Below, piece by piece: positions 1 through 7,255 of a stretch of DNA of 10,694 nt. The stretch comes from Actinomycetota bacterium (GTDB taxonomy: Bacteria > Actinomycetota > Actinomycetes > Nanopelagicales > Nanopelagicaceae): assembly GCA_009705165.1 (NCBI GenBank), contig WLCU01000022.1, forward strand, positions 1 through 10,694, given 5' to 3'. Position 1 is the first letter of the stretch. Each line of letters opens with the position of its first letter. Below the pieces are notes generated by a model. The model made no database searches and was not told where the DNA came from. It saw nothing but the letters and a program-made list of their open reading frames with translations. A program made the translations under genes and the position numbers.

Positions 1-645
1 GAAAAGGGCAATATGCGGTTCAAAACCGGCAACATCTCGAGGTAACGGTTGCTCATCTGGGATATACGGTGGATTAGCAATAACAACGTCACATTTAACT
101 CCGGGCAAAACATCGGCAACATCGCCTTCAACTACACGTACATTTTCTGCTATGACCGAGGTATTTTTCTTGAGCCAAAATATTGCTTCAGGAGATTTTT
201 CAACAGCGATCACTCGAGACGTTGGCGCTTCGGTTGCGATTGCCAATGAAAGTGCACCTGAGCCTGCACCTAAATCAATGACGCTAACTGGTGAAGGTAA
301 ATTTGCAATGTGGTTGAGCACTGCTTGCACTAAGAGTTCAGATTCTGGACGAGGAACTAGGACGCCAGGTCCAACTTCAATTTCCAAATATCGAAAAGGG
401 GCAACACCAGTTAGATACTGCAAAGGTTCATGATTGATTCTTCGATCAAGTAACGCAAAAAATTGCTCTTGTATTACATCAGTATCTGAAATTGTTGCCA
501 AAGTCGATTCAACTAGAACTGGGTTGTGTAGGTCCATTCGAGATAAACCTAAGACATGTGCCATTAAATGTTCGGCATCGATTTCACTGATGCCAGATTC
601 TGCTAACTGTGCTTTGGCTTCACGGAGCAGAGATTTAATTTCCAT
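1..645 (-). CDS. prmC: Release factor glutamine methyltransferase PrmC (3' part missing)
   Basis: This enzyme transfers a methyl group from S-adenosylmethionine to the glutamine of the GGQ motif in class I release factors, in the cytoplasm. The frame is open from the ATG at 643-645 to the window edge, giving 215 residues. The family is usually about 280 long, so roughly the last quarter lies outside. An N-terminal helical substrate-binding domain (about 1-80) ends in RRINHEPLQYLTG (68-80). The SAM-binding glycine loop DLGAGSG is at 124-130. The diagnostic NPPY motif, which holds the target glutamine, is at 191-194. The gene starts 5 bp after the prfA stop. No clear Shine-Dalgarno is visible in that gap, so translation may be coupled to prfA. 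Sitting next to its own substrate gene is the usual arrangement. The NPPY motif plus the position makes other N6 or N5 methyltransferases unlikely. Confidence 0.96.
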   Translation of the reverse strand, partial: MEIKSLLREAKAQLAESGISEIDAEHLMAHVLGLSRMDLHNPVLVESTLATISDTDVIQEQFFALLDRRINHEPLQYLTGVAPFRYLEIEVGPGVLVPRPESELLVQAVLNHIANLPSPVSVIDLGAGSGALSLAIATEAPTSRVIAVEKSPEAIFWLKKNTSVIAENVRVVEGDVADVLPGVKCDVVIANPPYIPDEQPLPRDVAGFEPHIALF

Positions 646-650
646 GGAAA

Positions 651-1733
651 TTAGTTTGTGCTTGCCAAACGAGCGGCTTTGTCTGCATCAAGTAACGCTT
701 GAATCATGTCGTCGAGTTCACCGTTCATGACCGCATCAAGATTATTTGCTTTGTAATTAACACGGTGATCACTGATGCGATTCTCGGGATAGTTATATGT
801 ACGAATTCGTTCAGATCTATCCACTGTTCGTACCTGGCTCTTGCGTTCGGCAGATGCTGCAGCTTCTGCCTTTTCTTGGGCATCGGCTAATAAACGTGCA
901 CGCAAAATTCGAAGCGCTGATTCTTTATTTTGCAGTTGGCTCTTTTCATTCTGGCAAGAAACAACAATGCCGGTAGGTACGTGTGTTAATCGCACTGCAG
1001 AGTCCGTTGTATTAACTGATTGACCACCAGGACCAGATGAACGATAAACATCTACACGGACGTCATTCATATTGAGCTCGACGTCGATTTCTTCGGCTTC
1101 GGGCAAAATTAATACTCCTGCTGCAGAAGTATGGATTCGCCCAGCACTTTCAGTTTCTGGCACACGTTGTACACGGTGAACGCCACCTTCAAATTTAAGT
1201 CGTGCATAAGGTGATTCTCCTGGCGCGGCAGTGCCCTTAGATTTAACCGCTACTGAAATATCTTTGTAGCCGCCCATTTCACTTTCCGTAGCGTCAATTA
1301 TTTCAACTTTCCAATTATGTTTTTCGGCATATCGCATATACATGCGCAATAAATCTCCAGCAAAGATTGCAGATTCATCCCCGCCTGCACCAGCTTTAAC
1401 TTCTAAAATTACATCGCGATCATCATTAGGATCACGTGGCAGCAATAACTCTTCAAGTCTTTCTGCGGCCGCATTACAGTCTGCTTCAAGAGCTGGAATC
1501 TCGGATGCAAAATCTGCATCTACTGCAGCCAACTCTTTTGCTGCAGCTAAATCATCCTCGGCAGATTTCCACGCTTTGAACCCGGCAACCACCGGACCAA
1601 GTTGTGCATACCGTCGACCCAATTTACGCGCATTGCCTTGATCCTCATGAATCGAAGGATCTGCCATCTTTGCTTCAAGCTCTGCGTATTCGCGGACCAT
1701 TTCATGTGCAGATGCAAAACGATCACTTGTCAT
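651..1733 (-). CDS. prfA: Peptide chain release factor 1 (RF1)
   Basis: RF1 recognises UAA and UAG in the ribosomal A site and triggers hydrolysis of peptidyl-tRNA. The product has 360 residues, the normal family length. The catalytic GGQ is at 236-238 within GPGGQSVN. The stop-codon recognition tripeptide is PET at 192-194, in [10 protein letters not shown]. This is the P-x-T form of RF1 and not the SPF form of RF2. HTSAA follows at 201-205, as in other RF1 proteins. The N-terminal 100 residues are helical and rich in Ala and Glu. The ATG at 1731-1733 is preceded by an AAAGGGG Shine-Dalgarno with about 6 nt spacing, which supports this start. An intrinsic terminator lies about 37 bp upstream, between rpmE and this gene, so expression needs read-through or a promoter that I could not identify. 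Gln238 is the expected PrmC methylation site. Confidence 0.98.
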   Translation of the reverse strand: MTSDRFASAHEMVREYAELEAKMADPSIHEDQGNARKLGRRYAQLGPVVAGFKAWKSAEDDLAAAKELAAVDADFASEIPALEADCNAAAERLEELLLPRDPNDDRDVILEVKAGAGGDESAIFAGDLLRMYMRYAEKHNWKVEIIDATESEMGGYKDISVAVKSKGTAAPGESPYARLKFEGGVHRVQRVPETESAGRIHTSAAGVLILPEAEEIDVELNMNDVRVDVYRSSGPGGQSVNTTDSAVRLTHVPTGIVVSCQNEKSQLQNKESALRILRARLLADAQEKAEAAASAERKSQVRTVDRSERIRTYNYPENRISDHRVNYKANNLDAVMNGELDDMIQALLDADKAARLASTN

Positions 1734-1769
1734 TGGCGTCCCCTTTCCATCTCGGCTCTACATGTAATG

Positions 1770-1817
1770 AAAATAAAAAAACCGCGACCGCAACCCATAA
1801 GGGCTGCGATGCGGTTT
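1770..1817 (-). terminator. Intrinsic terminator downstream of rpmE
   Basis: Read on the minus strand, an arm beginning AAACCGC and ending GCAGCCC (1801-1817) pairs with an arm from GGGTTGCG to GCGGTTT (1779-1796) around a TTAT loop (1797-1800). About 17 base pairs form, including G-U pairs, with a single one-base bulge. The stem runs directly into TTTTATTTT on the RNA strand. It starts 11 bp past the rpmE stop, so it would end transcripts coming from rho or rpmE before prfA. The plus-strand reading has no comparable U tract, so the signal is directional. Confidence 0.87.
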
Positions 1818-1827
1818 GTTTAGAAAG

Positions 1828-2043
1828 CTACTTTGCTTCTTTTTTACCGAAGCGCTCTTCGAACTTAGCCACACGTCCACCAGTATCAAGAATGCGCTGC
1901 TTACCTGTATAGAACGGGTGGCAGACTGAACAAACTTCAACATAGATTGAACCGCTAGCAACTGTTGAGCGAGTTACAAACTTTTCGCCGCAACCACAAG
2001 TCACTTGGGTCTCTTTGTACTCTGGGTGAATCTCTGGCTTCAT
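1828..2043 (-). CDS. rpmE: 50S ribosomal protein L31, zinc-binding type
   Basis: L31 is a component of the large ribosomal subunit, near the central protuberance and the bridge to the 30S head. The product has 71 residues, normal for the family. It begins MKPEIHPEY and carries four cysteines at 16, 18, 38 and 41 (CGC and CSVC), followed by HPFYTGKQR. This makes it the zinc-binding C+ form and not the cysteine-free paralogue that replaces it under zinc starvation. The ATG at 2041-2043 follows an AAAAAAAGGA ribosome binding site with about 6 nt spacing. The gene lies 121 bp after rho, is preceded by a leader-like hairpin (2064-2107), and ends just before a strong terminator. It may therefore be a short unit of its own or the end of a rho transcript. 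Confidence 0.98.
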   Translation of the reverse strand: MKPEIHPEYKETQVTCGCGEKFVTRSTVASGSIYVEVCSVCHPFYTGKQRILDTGGRVAKFEERFGKKEAK

Positions 2044-2063
2044 GGTTTTTCCTTTTTTTATGA

Positions 2064-2107
2064 GTTTGGGTCCTACTCCTACTTAATAGGAACTAGGTGA
2101 ACCAAAC
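2064..2107 (-). promoter_or_regulatory. Candidate L31 leader RNA upstream of rpmE
   Basis: On the minus strand, GTTTGG (2102-2107) pairs with CCAAAC (2064-2069). Inside it CCTA (2094-2097) pairs with TAGG (2072-2075), and innermost TCCTA (2087-2091) pairs with TAGGA (2077-2081) around a 5-nt loop. The result is one long stem with two internal loops. It ends about 20 nt before the rpmE ATG, just ahead of the ribosome binding site. Nested complementarity at three levels in 44 nt is unlikely to be chance. Autogenous control of L31 through its mRNA leader is known in other bacteria. That this element does the same is an inference. Confidence 0.5.
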
Positions 2108-2126
2108 GGGGTGGTTAACAGGGCTA

Positions 2127-2150
2127 AATCGTAGGCGATAGCCCACGATT
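2127..2150 (-). other. Hairpin downstream of rho, no U tract
   Basis: AATCGTGGGC (minus strand, 2141-2150) and GCCTACGATT (2127-2136) form ten base pairs with one G-U pair and a TATC loop, 14 bp after the rho stop. No poly-U follows, so it is not a standard intrinsic terminator. It could protect the rho mRNA 3' end, act as a pause or weak terminator, or form the 5' part of the rpmE leader. A competing 6-bp pairing, GGGCTA with TAGCCC (2139-2144 with 2121-2126), overlaps it. Confidence 0.45.
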
Positions 2151-2164
2151 CACGAAATTTGCGC

Positions 2165-3739
2165 TTATTTACTGTCGTCAGGACCTGATGTTGTCTTCTG
2201 GATCTGCATCAAGAATTCAACATTGGACTTTGTGCCCTTCATCTTCTCAAGGAGAAGTTCGAGGGCGGCCTGTGGTTCTAACGCATGTAATACTCGACGA
2301 AGCTTCCAGACAATATTGAGTTCTTCAGAGCCCATAAGAATTTCTTCCTTACGAGTACCTGATGCAACAACGTTTACTGCTGGGAAAATTCGCTTATCAG
2401 CCATTTTGCGATCAAGGATTAACTCCATGTTTCCAGTTCCCTTGAACTCTTCGAAAATAACTTCATCCATGCGAGAACCTGTATCAACAAGTGCTGTTGC
2501 AAGAATCGTGAGTGATCCACCATCTTCAATATTACGAGCAGCTCCGAAGAACTTCTTTGGTGGATACAGCGCCGCAGAATCAACACCACCAGAAAGAATT
2601 CTGCCTGATGCTGGTGCTGCAATGTTGTACGCACGTCCAAGACGAGTGATTGAGTCAAGTAGGACAACTACATCGTGACCTAATTCGACGAGGCGCTTTG
2701 CGCGCTCGATAGCAAGTTCAGCAATAGTTGTGTGGTCATCTGCCGGGCGATCAAATGTTGAAGCGATAACTTCACCTTTAACAGATCGCTGCATATCTGT
2801 AACTTCTTCTGGGCGCTCATCAACAAGCACAACCATCAAATGACACTCTGGATTATTTGTCGTAATTGCATTTGCAATCGACTGCAACACCATGGTTTTA
2901 CCGGCCTTCGGTGGCGAAACAATTAGTCCGCGCTGGCCCTTACCAATTGGCGCAATCAAATCGATAACGCGAGTTGTCAATACATTAGGTTCTGTTTCAA
3001 GACGCAAACGTTCCTGAGGGTAAAGCGGAGTTAACTTTCCAAATTCAACACGGTTTCGTGCTTCCTCTGGAGTCATTCCGTTAACGGTTTCTAGAGTGAT
3101 GAGTGCATTGAACTTCTGCTTAGTTTCGCCTTCGCGTGGCTGGCGAACTTGTCCAGTTACAACATCTCCTTTGCGAAGTCCGTTTTTACGAACTTGCTGC
3201 AATGAAACATAAACATCGTTTGGTCCTGGAAGGTAACCAGCAGTACGGATAAATGCATAACTATCGAGAATGTCTAGTAAGCCACCTACTGGCACTAGAA
3301 CATCATCTTCACTAATAACTGGTTCGCGCTCTTCGCGTGGTGCTCTGTCGCGATTGCGATCACGATTGCGATCACGGCCACGGGCATGTCGATCGTTGCG
3401 ATCAAAGCGCTCATTGCGGTTTCCGCGGTCATTACCGCGATCGTTGTTAGTTTGAGGTACTGAGGAATCTTCACCCTCATCATCTGAATCTTCGCTGTTA
3501 TTAGAAGGCTTGCTTTCTTTCTTACGATTATTACGCGCTTCGCGACGTGCTTCGCGTTCAGCTTTTGCAGCTTCGCGGTTCTTCGCCTGTAAATCAGCGA
3601 TCGCTTCTACGAGTGCATCCTTTTTCATCTTTGCTGCGCCTTCGACACCAAGTTGTGTTGCTACTGTCTTTAACTTAGGAAGGGTCATTGCAGAAAGTTC
3701 AGGACTGCTCGAACGTACAGGTTCAATTTCTGTTGTCAT
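2165..3739 (-). CDS. rho: Transcription termination factor Rho
   Basis: Rho is a hexameric RNA-dependent ATPase and helicase that releases nascent RNA from RNA polymerase. With the ATG at 3737-3739 the product has 524 residues. Residues about 12-52 form the N-terminal Rho-N helical domain. Residues about 53-140 are a low-complexity insertion of Arg, Asp, Asn and Glu, including [11 protein letters not shown]. The primary RNA-binding cold-shock-like domain starts near 145. Walker A PPKAGKT is at 276-282, the catalytic-glutamate segment DERPEE at 307-312, and Walker B VVVLLDS at 357-363. The Q-loop [11 protein letters not shown] lies near 380 and the R-loop KGTGNME near 432. The insertion makes it longer than E. 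coli Rho (419) and is typical of actinobacteria. An in-frame TTG at 3761-3763 would add 8 residues. I prefer the ATG because MTTEIEPV looks like a normal start, although only a weak purine-rich stretch precedes it. Confidence 0.98.
   Translation of the reverse strand: MTTEIEPVRSSSPELSAMTLPKLKTVATQLGVEGAAKMKKDALVEAIADLQAKNREAAKAEREARREARNNRKKESKPSNNSEDSDDEGEDSSVPQTNNDRGNDRGNRNERFDRNDRHARGRDRNRDRNRDRAPREEREPVISEDDVLVPVGGLLDILDSYAFIRTAGYLPGPNDVYVSLQQVRKNGLRKGDVVTGQVRQPREGETKQKFNALITLETVNGMTPEEARNRVEFGKLTPLYPQERLRLETEPNVLTTRVIDLIAPIGKGQRGLIVSPPKAGKTMVLQSIANAITTNNPECHLMVVLVDERPEEVTDMQRSVKGEVIASTFDRPADDHTTIAELAIERAKRLVELGHDVVVLLDSITRLGRAYNIAAPASGRILSGGVDSAALYPPKKFFGAARNIEDGGSLTILATALVDTGSRMDEVIFEEFKGTGNMELILDRKMADKRIFPAVNVVASGTRKEEILMGSEELNIVWKLRRVLHALEPQAALELLLEKMKGTKSNVEFLMQIQKTTSGPDDSK
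3351..3374. repeat. 12-bp tandem repeat inside rho
   Basis: The unit CGATTGCGATCA occurs twice in exact tandem, preceded and followed by partial copies of the same pattern. It encodes the RDRN units of the low-complexity insertion in Rho on the minus strand. The period is a multiple of three, so gain or loss of units would keep the frame. Confidence 0.7.
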
Positions 3740-3900
3740 GTGTTTCTTTTCTATATTGGTCAACTTCGTTTTAGATTTCGACGTTGAACCGTGGATGTTT
3801 TTTAAGATTTACCTGATGTGTTGCTGGCCGCTAGATAAGCGCCGTTCAGATGGCCAAAGATTAGCACTCGGTGGCGCTGAATCGCAAAATTGGCGCAGAT
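3740..3900 (-). promoter_or_regulatory. thrB-rho gap: probable rho leader region
   Basis: This 161-bp gap is the largest within the minus-strand series, which suggests a separate start for rho. A weak candidate promoter on the minus strand is TTGCGA (3882-3887), 18 bp, TAATCT (3858-3863), which would give an untranslated leader of about 110 nt. Two mutually exclusive pairings are possible. AGCGCC (3873-3878) can pair with GGCGCT (3838-3843). Alternatively TGGCC (3852-3856) can pair with GGCCA (3825-3829), enclosing a small CGCT/AGCG stem. No U-rich intrinsic terminator for thrB is present. Rho genes elsewhere are attenuated by Rho in their own leader; that comparison is an inference. Confidence 0.35.
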
Positions 3901-4830
3901 TTACGCAGAGATAAGGCTGGCGCCTGTGCGCGCTATGCCAAGTTCAGTCGCAACAAATTTATCACCAGCAGCTCGGCGAAGTTCATCTGCCTCTGCTGGA
4001 CCACCTGTATGTAATACAAGAACCGTTGGTCCAGCTCCTGAAATGAAAGCTGCAACACCGGCATCACGCAGTTTTGTAAGTAACGCGAATGAATGCGGCA
4101 TTGCATCTTGGCGATAAATTTGATGTAAGTAATCACCGGTTGCAGTATGCAATAGATCAGGGCGATGTTGCAGTGAATGAACTAATAACGCCGCATTTGT
4201 TGAGTTACGAACCGCATCAGCATGCGGGATAGATTCAGGGAGCATTTTGCGGGCTTTTGAAGTGGCTACAGAAGTAGAAGGAATGAATGCAAGGGCTCCG
4301 ATGCGAGCGTCGACTTCAATTTTAACTGCTTGGGCAACTAGGTGACCTCGTTGTGTTTCTTGCCAAGCAATATTTGCATTTCCGTAAATCGCCGCAGCAA
4401 CGTTATCTGGATGGCCTTCCATCTCAGTAGCAATTACTAACATTTCTTCATCGCTCATGCGCTCATTGCCACCGAGAACTAAAGCGCGAGCTAGTGATAA
4501 TCCACCAACAATTGCACTCGCAGAAGAGCCCAAACCGCGACCATGAGGAATTACATTTAACTGGCGAAGTGCAATTCCGCGTGGTTTTCCTCCAAGAAAA
4601 TCAAAACCTTTGTACATTGCTTTAATTACTAAGTTTTTGTCAGTACGAGGAACGTCATCTGCGCCTTCACCTGCAACATCGATATCAACGCCAGGTTCAT
4701 CTAGAACTTGGGCGATATAGCGATCGTGCATAGTTAATGCCAAACCAAGTGCGTCAAAACCTGGACCCAAGTTGGCACTTGTTGCAGGAACTTGTACCTG
4801 CATTGGTTGAGCTTTAAAAGTTGGTTTCAT
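3901..4830 (-). CDS. thrB: Homoserine kinase
   Basis: This is a GHMP-family kinase that phosphorylates L-homoserine with ATP to O-phospho-L-homoserine, the fourth step of threonine synthesis, in the cytoplasm. The product has 309 residues, the usual length. The N-terminal motif VPATSANLGPGFDALG is at 14-29. The ATP-binding loop PHGRGLGSSASA is at 95-106. EGHPDN, which is characteristic of homoserine kinases, is at 138-143. The C-terminal glycine motif FISGAGPTV lies near 262-270. The ATG at 4828-4830 is 9 bp after the thrC stop, and a short AAGAG overlapping that stop can serve as ribosome binding site. Met10 is a possible alternative start, but it would discard a normal-looking N-terminus. 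The gene is the last of the argS-to-thrB series and hands its product to the ThrC enzyme encoded just upstream. Confidence 0.97.
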   Translation of the reverse strand: MKPTFKAQPMQVQVPATSANLGPGFDALGLALTMHDRYIAQVLDEPGVDIDVAGEGADDVPRTDKNLVIKAMYKGFDFLGGKPRGIALRQLNVIPHGRGLGSSASAIVGGLSLARALVLGGNERMSDEEMLVIATEMEGHPDNVAAAIYGNANIAWQETQRGHLVAQAVKIEVDARIGALAFIPSTSVATSKARKMLPESIPHADAVRNSTNAALLVHSLQHRPDLLHTATGDYLHQIYRQDAMPHSFALLTKLRDAGVAAFISGAGPTVLVLHTGGPAEADELRRAAGDKFVATELGIARTGASLISA

Positions 4831-4839
4831 ATATGACTC

Positions 4840-5925
4840 TTAAGAAAACCCTAAAGCTTTAGCTGCAGCTTTAACATTTACTGGTACGACAACCGGCTTT
4901 CGTGCTGCTTCAAGTGCGTAAGGAATATCTTTGAGACCGTGGCCAGTAACAGTAATTACAATTACCTTATCTTTAGGCAGCTTGCCAGCTTTTTTATGCT
5001 TAATGAGCCCAGCTAAACCTGCTGCAGAAGATGGTTCTACAAAGACACCTTCTTTTGCCGCGATTAAGCGGTAAGCGGCCAAAATTTCTTTATCTGTGAC
5101 TGAATCAATCACGCCACCAGAAAGGTCTCGTGCTTCAACGGCTTGTTGCCAGGATGCAGGATTTCCAATACGGATTGCAGTTGCGATTGTGTCTGGGTTT
5201 TTAACAATTTTTCCTTTAACAATTGGAGCCGCGCCAGCAGCTTGAAAACCATACATTTGTGGCAATCTGGATGCGATGCCATCTTTGTAATACTCGTTAT
5301 AGCCCTTCCAATACGCAGTGATATTTCCGGCATTACCAACTGGAAGCGCGTGAATATCTGGAGCATTTCCTAACATATCCACAACTTCAAATGATGCAGT
5401 CTTTTGGCCTTCAATTCGATATGGATTGACCGAGTTAACAAGTGCAACTGGATAGTTTTCAGAAAGTTCGCGTGCCAAAGTTAAACAGTCATCAAAGTTT
5501 CCATTGACCTGCAAAATAGTTGAGTCATGGATTACGGCTTGTGCCAACTTGCCCATTGCAATTTTGCCTTTAGGAATAAGAACTGCTGGAACCATTCCTG
5601 CTTTAACTGCATAAGCTGCAGCGGATGCAGATGTGTTTCCAGTTGATGCACAGATAACGGCCTTTGCGCCAGCTTCGGCAGCTTTTGAAATTGCCATAGT
5701 CATTCCGCGATCTTTAAATGAGCCAGTTGGATTTAAACCTTCATATTTAATCCAGACATTATTTTCAAGCAGTTCTGACAAATAGCATGCATAGATGAGC
5801 GGAGTTCCGCCTTCACGCAAAGAAACAATTGGAGTCTTTTCTGACACTGGTAAACGATGACGATATTCCTCGATTACGCCGCGCCATTGGTGTGCACCGG
5901 TTTTCTTATTTCCAAAAATTCCCAT
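4840..5925 (-). CDS. thrC: Threonine synthase
   Basis: This pyridoxal-phosphate enzyme converts O-phospho-L-homoserine to L-threonine and phosphate. The product has 361 residues, which matches the short class found in actinobacteria and Bacillus and not the roughly 430-residue E. coli type. The PLP lysine is K71 in [10 protein letters not shown]. The substrate-binding STGNTSAS is at 94-101. The PLP phosphate loop GNAGN is at 197-201. A conserved TGHGLKD lies near the C-terminus. The ATG at 5923-5925 directly abuts the hom stop (TAAATG), with no intervening base. A GAAGGAG ribosome binding site sits inside the end of hom, 11 nt upstream. This indicates a single mRNA with tightly linked translation. 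The fold II family also includes threonine dehydratases, but the length, the position beside hom and thrB, and the motif set point to threonine synthase. Confidence 0.97.
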   Translation of the reverse strand: MGIFGNKKTGAHQWRGVIEEYRHRLPVSEKTPIVSLREGGTPLIYACYLSELLENNVWIKYEGLNPTGSFKDRGMTMAISKAAEAGAKAVICASTGNTSASAAAYAVKAGMVPAVLIPKGKIAMGKLAQAVIHDSTILQVNGNFDDCLTLARELSENYPVALVNSVNPYRIEGQKTASFEVVDMLGNAPDIHALPVGNAGNITAYWKGYNEYYKDGIASRLPQMYGFQAAGAAPIVKGKIVKNPDTIATAIRIGNPASWQQAVEARDLSGGVIDSVTDKEILAAYRLIAAKEGVFVEPSSAAGLAGLIKHKKAGKLPKDKVIVITVTGHGLKDIPYALEAARKPVVVPVNVKAAAKALGFS

Positions 5926-7221
5926 TTACGCGACTGCTCCTTCAACACGGATTACTGACTCAACTTTGCTGACAATATCCATGTCAGTTAATTTCTTTAC
6001 GCACGCTGAAAGATTTGCTTCAGTAGCGCTGTGTGTCACAACAATAAGTTCAGCATCTTTTCCTAATCCGGCTTGCCGCACGGTTTGAATTGAAATGTTT
6101 TCACTCGCAAATACCTGAGCGATTGATGCTAAAACACCTGATTTATCGGCCACATGAAGTCGAACAAAGAACTGCGATTTTACTTCGCCAACTGGAGCGA
6201 TATCTAAATCTGCATAATCAGATTCGCCATATCCAACAGTTGAGTACGCACGATGACGAGTAACTGCAACTAAGTCACCCAAAATTGCTGATGCTGTTGG
6301 TGCTCCACCTGCGCCACGACCGTAGAACATCAATTGGCCGGCTGACTCTGATTCAACATAAACCGCGTTAAATGCATTTCGTACCGAGGCAAGTGGGTGT
6401 GAATTAGGAATCATCACTGGATGTACACGGACAGAAATCTCATCTTTTTCGGTTAGTTCGGCAATTGCCAAAAGTTTGATTACTGACCCCATTGCTTTAG
6501 CCGCATTGACATCATCGATTGAAATAGAAGTGATTCCTTCGCAGTACACCTCATCGATTGTCACGGTGCTGTGAAATGCCAAGCTAGCAAGCAGCGCCGC
6601 TTTGGCTGCAGCATCATGGCCTTCAATATCTGCAGTTGGATCCGCTTCGGCATAACCTAAGGATTGCGCCTCTTTTAATACATCATTAAATTCACGGCCT
6701 TCTTCCTGCATCTTGGTCAAGATGTAGTTAGTTGTTCCGTTAACAATTCCCATGACGCGAGTAATTTGATCTCCAGCAAGTGATTCACGCATTGAACGAA
6801 TAATCGGAATTGCACCTGCTACCGCAGCTTCGTAATACAAATCTACTTTGGCAGCATCGGCGGCATTAAAGAGTTCATGGCCATGAGTTGCTAGTAAAGC
6901 TTTATTAGCAGTGATGACTGATTTTTTATTTTTAATCGCTTCGAGAATCAAAGTTCGCGCGGGTTCGATTCCACCCATGACTTCAATAACGATATTGATT
7001 TCCGGATCGCTGACAATCGAATTTAAATCTGTTGTAATCATTGATGGATCAATGCCATCGCGGGCAGCAGTGCTGCGTACGCCAATTTTCTTTAGGACTA
7101 AGAGAGCTCCTGAGCGCTCTGAAAGCTCTTGCTCATCTGATTGCAGTAGGCGGGCCACTTGACTTCCGACTACACCGCAGCCGAGCATGCCAATAGATAT
7201 TGTCTTTAGCTCTGCGCTCAT
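5926..7221 (-). CDS. hom: Homoserine dehydrogenase with C-terminal ACT domain
   Basis: This enzyme reduces L-aspartate-4-semialdehyde to L-homoserine with NAD(P)H, at the branch leading to threonine and methionine. The product has 431 residues, normal for the monofunctional form; no aspartokinase is fused. The Rossmann loop GCGVVG is at 14-19. TANKALL starts at 104, NGTTN is at 161-165, and the substrate and catalytic segment AEADPTADIEGHDAAAK is at 191-207. An ACT domain occupies about 352-431, beginning FVRLHVADKSGVLASIA. This domain is known to mediate feedback control by threonine in related enzymes, so allosteric regulation is likely here. The ATG at 7219-7221 follows lysA by 34 bp, with a weak GAAAGA as ribosome binding site. 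The gene is usually named hom in actinobacteria. Confidence 0.97.
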   Translation of the reverse strand: MSAELKTISIGMLGCGVVGSQVARLLQSDEQELSERSGALLVLKKIGVRSTAARDGIDPSMITTDLNSIVSDPEINIVIEVMGGIEPARTLILEAIKNKKSVITANKALLATHGHELFNAADAAKVDLYYEAAVAGAIPIIRSMRESLAGDQITRVMGIVNGTTNYILTKMQEEGREFNDVLKEAQSLGYAEADPTADIEGHDAAAKAALLASLAFHSTVTIDEVYCEGITSISIDDVNAAKAMGSVIKLLAIAELTEKDEISVRVHPVMIPNSHPLASVRNAFNAVYVESESAGQLMFYGRGAGGAPTASAILGDLVAVTRHRAYSTVGYGESDYADLDIAPVGEVKSQFFVRLHVADKSGVLASIAQVFASENISIQTVRQAGLGKDAELIVVTHSATEANLSACVKKLTDMDIVSKVESVIRVEGAVA

Positions 7222-7255
7222 GCGGGCTATTCTTTCACAGATGCCTGTATCGGCG

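Noticed and set aside
152..433. Plus-strand open frames opposite prmC
   Set aside because: The minus strand gives a continuous PrmC with SAM and NPPY motifs. The plus-strand frames are antisense shadows.
2223..2678. 151-codon plus-strand open frame opposite rho
   Set aside because: It lies wholly antisense to the ATPase domain of Rho. Its sequence is Ser/Arg-rich without recognisable domains, as expected of a shadow frame.
3757..3763. TTGACC on the minus strand near the rho start as a promoter
   Set aside because: No -10 element follows at a usable distance, and transcription would start inside the rho coding region.
3510..3914. 134-codon plus-strand open frame opposite the rho N-terminus and leader
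   Set aside because: Most of it mirrors the repetitive Rho insertion and Rho-N coding sequence. It has no ribosome binding site or family resemblance.
7222..7255. Small ACAG/CTGT hairpin between lysA and hom
   Set aside because: It has only four or five pairs and no U tract. It is too weak to call a terminator or regulator.
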